NCBI GenBank assembly: GCA_004376305.1
Contig: SOKD01000068.1
Location: 1-5,657 of the forward strand
Reading direction: 5' to 3'
DNA: 5,657 nt
DNA from: Candidatus Cloacimonadota bacterium
Lineage (GTDB): Bacteria; Hydrothermota; E44-bin80
Position 1 is the stretch's first letter; every line of letters begins with the position of its first letter. The notes under the pieces are model-generated. The model was not told where the DNA came from. It ran no database searches and saw only the letters and a list, made by a program, of their open reading frames with translations. The translations under genes and the position numbers were made by a program. Below, piece by piece: positions 5,510-5,657 of this stretch.

Positions 5510-5657
5510 TTACTTCACGGTAAAAAACACATGTGTAACTTCCTTTCCTTCACTATCCGTATCATGCATGCGAAAATCATAAGAACCCGGTTCATCTGGC
5601 GCAGTAAAAACCATTGTACCGGCAACCCTGTGCTCTATATATTGATAAGCAACATCA
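5510..5657 (-). CDS. C-terminal end of an unrecognised protein with a beta-sandwich-like tail
   Basis: A minus-strand frame enters from the right edge and ends at TAA (5512-5510), giving the last 48 residues. It reads YQYIEHRVAGTMVFTAPDEP, then GSYDFRMHDTDSEGKEV and THVFFTVK before the stop. The alternation of hydrophobic and polar residues and the pattern G..VFTAP.EPG.Y.FR......G.E....FTV resembles C-terminal Ig-like or beta-sandwich modules of exported bacterial proteins. The family cannot be named from this fragment. It lies upstream of the metalloprotease gene on the same strand, but a 202-base gap with a palindrome suggests a separate transcript. The frame runs through the window edge and has no stop within it, and the composition is protein-like. 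Confidence 0.7.
   Translation of the reverse strand, partial: DVAYQYIEHRVAGTMVFTAPDEPGSYDFRMHDTDSEGKEVTHVFFTVK

Noticed and set aside
5361..5582. A 73-codon plus-strand frame spanning the right gap
   Set aside because: It runs through the palindromic element and antisense to the right-edge gene, lacks a ribosome site, and looks like the spurious peptide often read from intergenic repeats.

Overview
The window looks like chromosomal DNA from an AT-rich, Gram-negative-type bacterium. It encodes mostly exported or envelope proteins: two signal-peptide or lipoprotein N-termini, one membrane-anchored hydrolase, one secreted beta-propeller ending in a FlgD/type-IX-secretion (T9SS)-like C-terminal domain, and one secreted fibre-like protein. 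The C-terminal sorting-type domain points to the FCB superphylum or related uncultivated phyla (WOR-3, Cloacimonadota, KSB1 and similar). Strong Shine-Dalgarno sequences (AGGAGGG, AAAGGAG, GGGAGGAG) argue against Bacteroidota proper, where such sites are rare. This placement is inference; no marker gene is present.

Layout. (1) 1-360, minus strand: 5' part of an unrecognised exported protein, running off the left edge, with a probable -1 frame change in an A6 run (72-77). (2) 361-799: divergent intergenic region with several inverted repeats. One is a perfect 9-bp dyad that encloses a TATAAT facing the left gene. (3) 800-2344, plus strand: a secreted fibre-like protein with four NVGIGT-type repeats and a C-terminal peptidase S74 self-cleaving chaperone domain. 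(4) 2345-2402: short convergent gap with no convincing terminator. (5) 2403-5307, minus strand: a likely three-gene operon, read from right to left. Its genes are a gluzincin metalloprotease lipoprotein, a membrane-anchored alpha/beta hydrolase and a secreted five-repeat propeller protein with a sorting-type domain. Gaps are about 20-50 nt. (6) 5308-5509: a gap holding a palindromic element that resembles dispersed intergenic repeats. (7) 5510-5657, minus strand: the C-terminal end of another protein with a beta-sandwich-like tail.

How the genes fit together. The three-gene block would place a protease, a hydrolase and a secreted propeller in or outside the envelope, which is consistent with an envelope-processing role, but no substrate can be deduced. 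The S74 protein is convergent to this block and is probably a separate unit. No mobile element, tRNA, rRNA or CRISPR was seen. The most distinctive items are the S74 fibre protein with no phage genes around it, the exactly periodic 135-nt propeller repeats, the possible frameshift at the left edge, and the palindromic intergenic repeat at 5404-5457.
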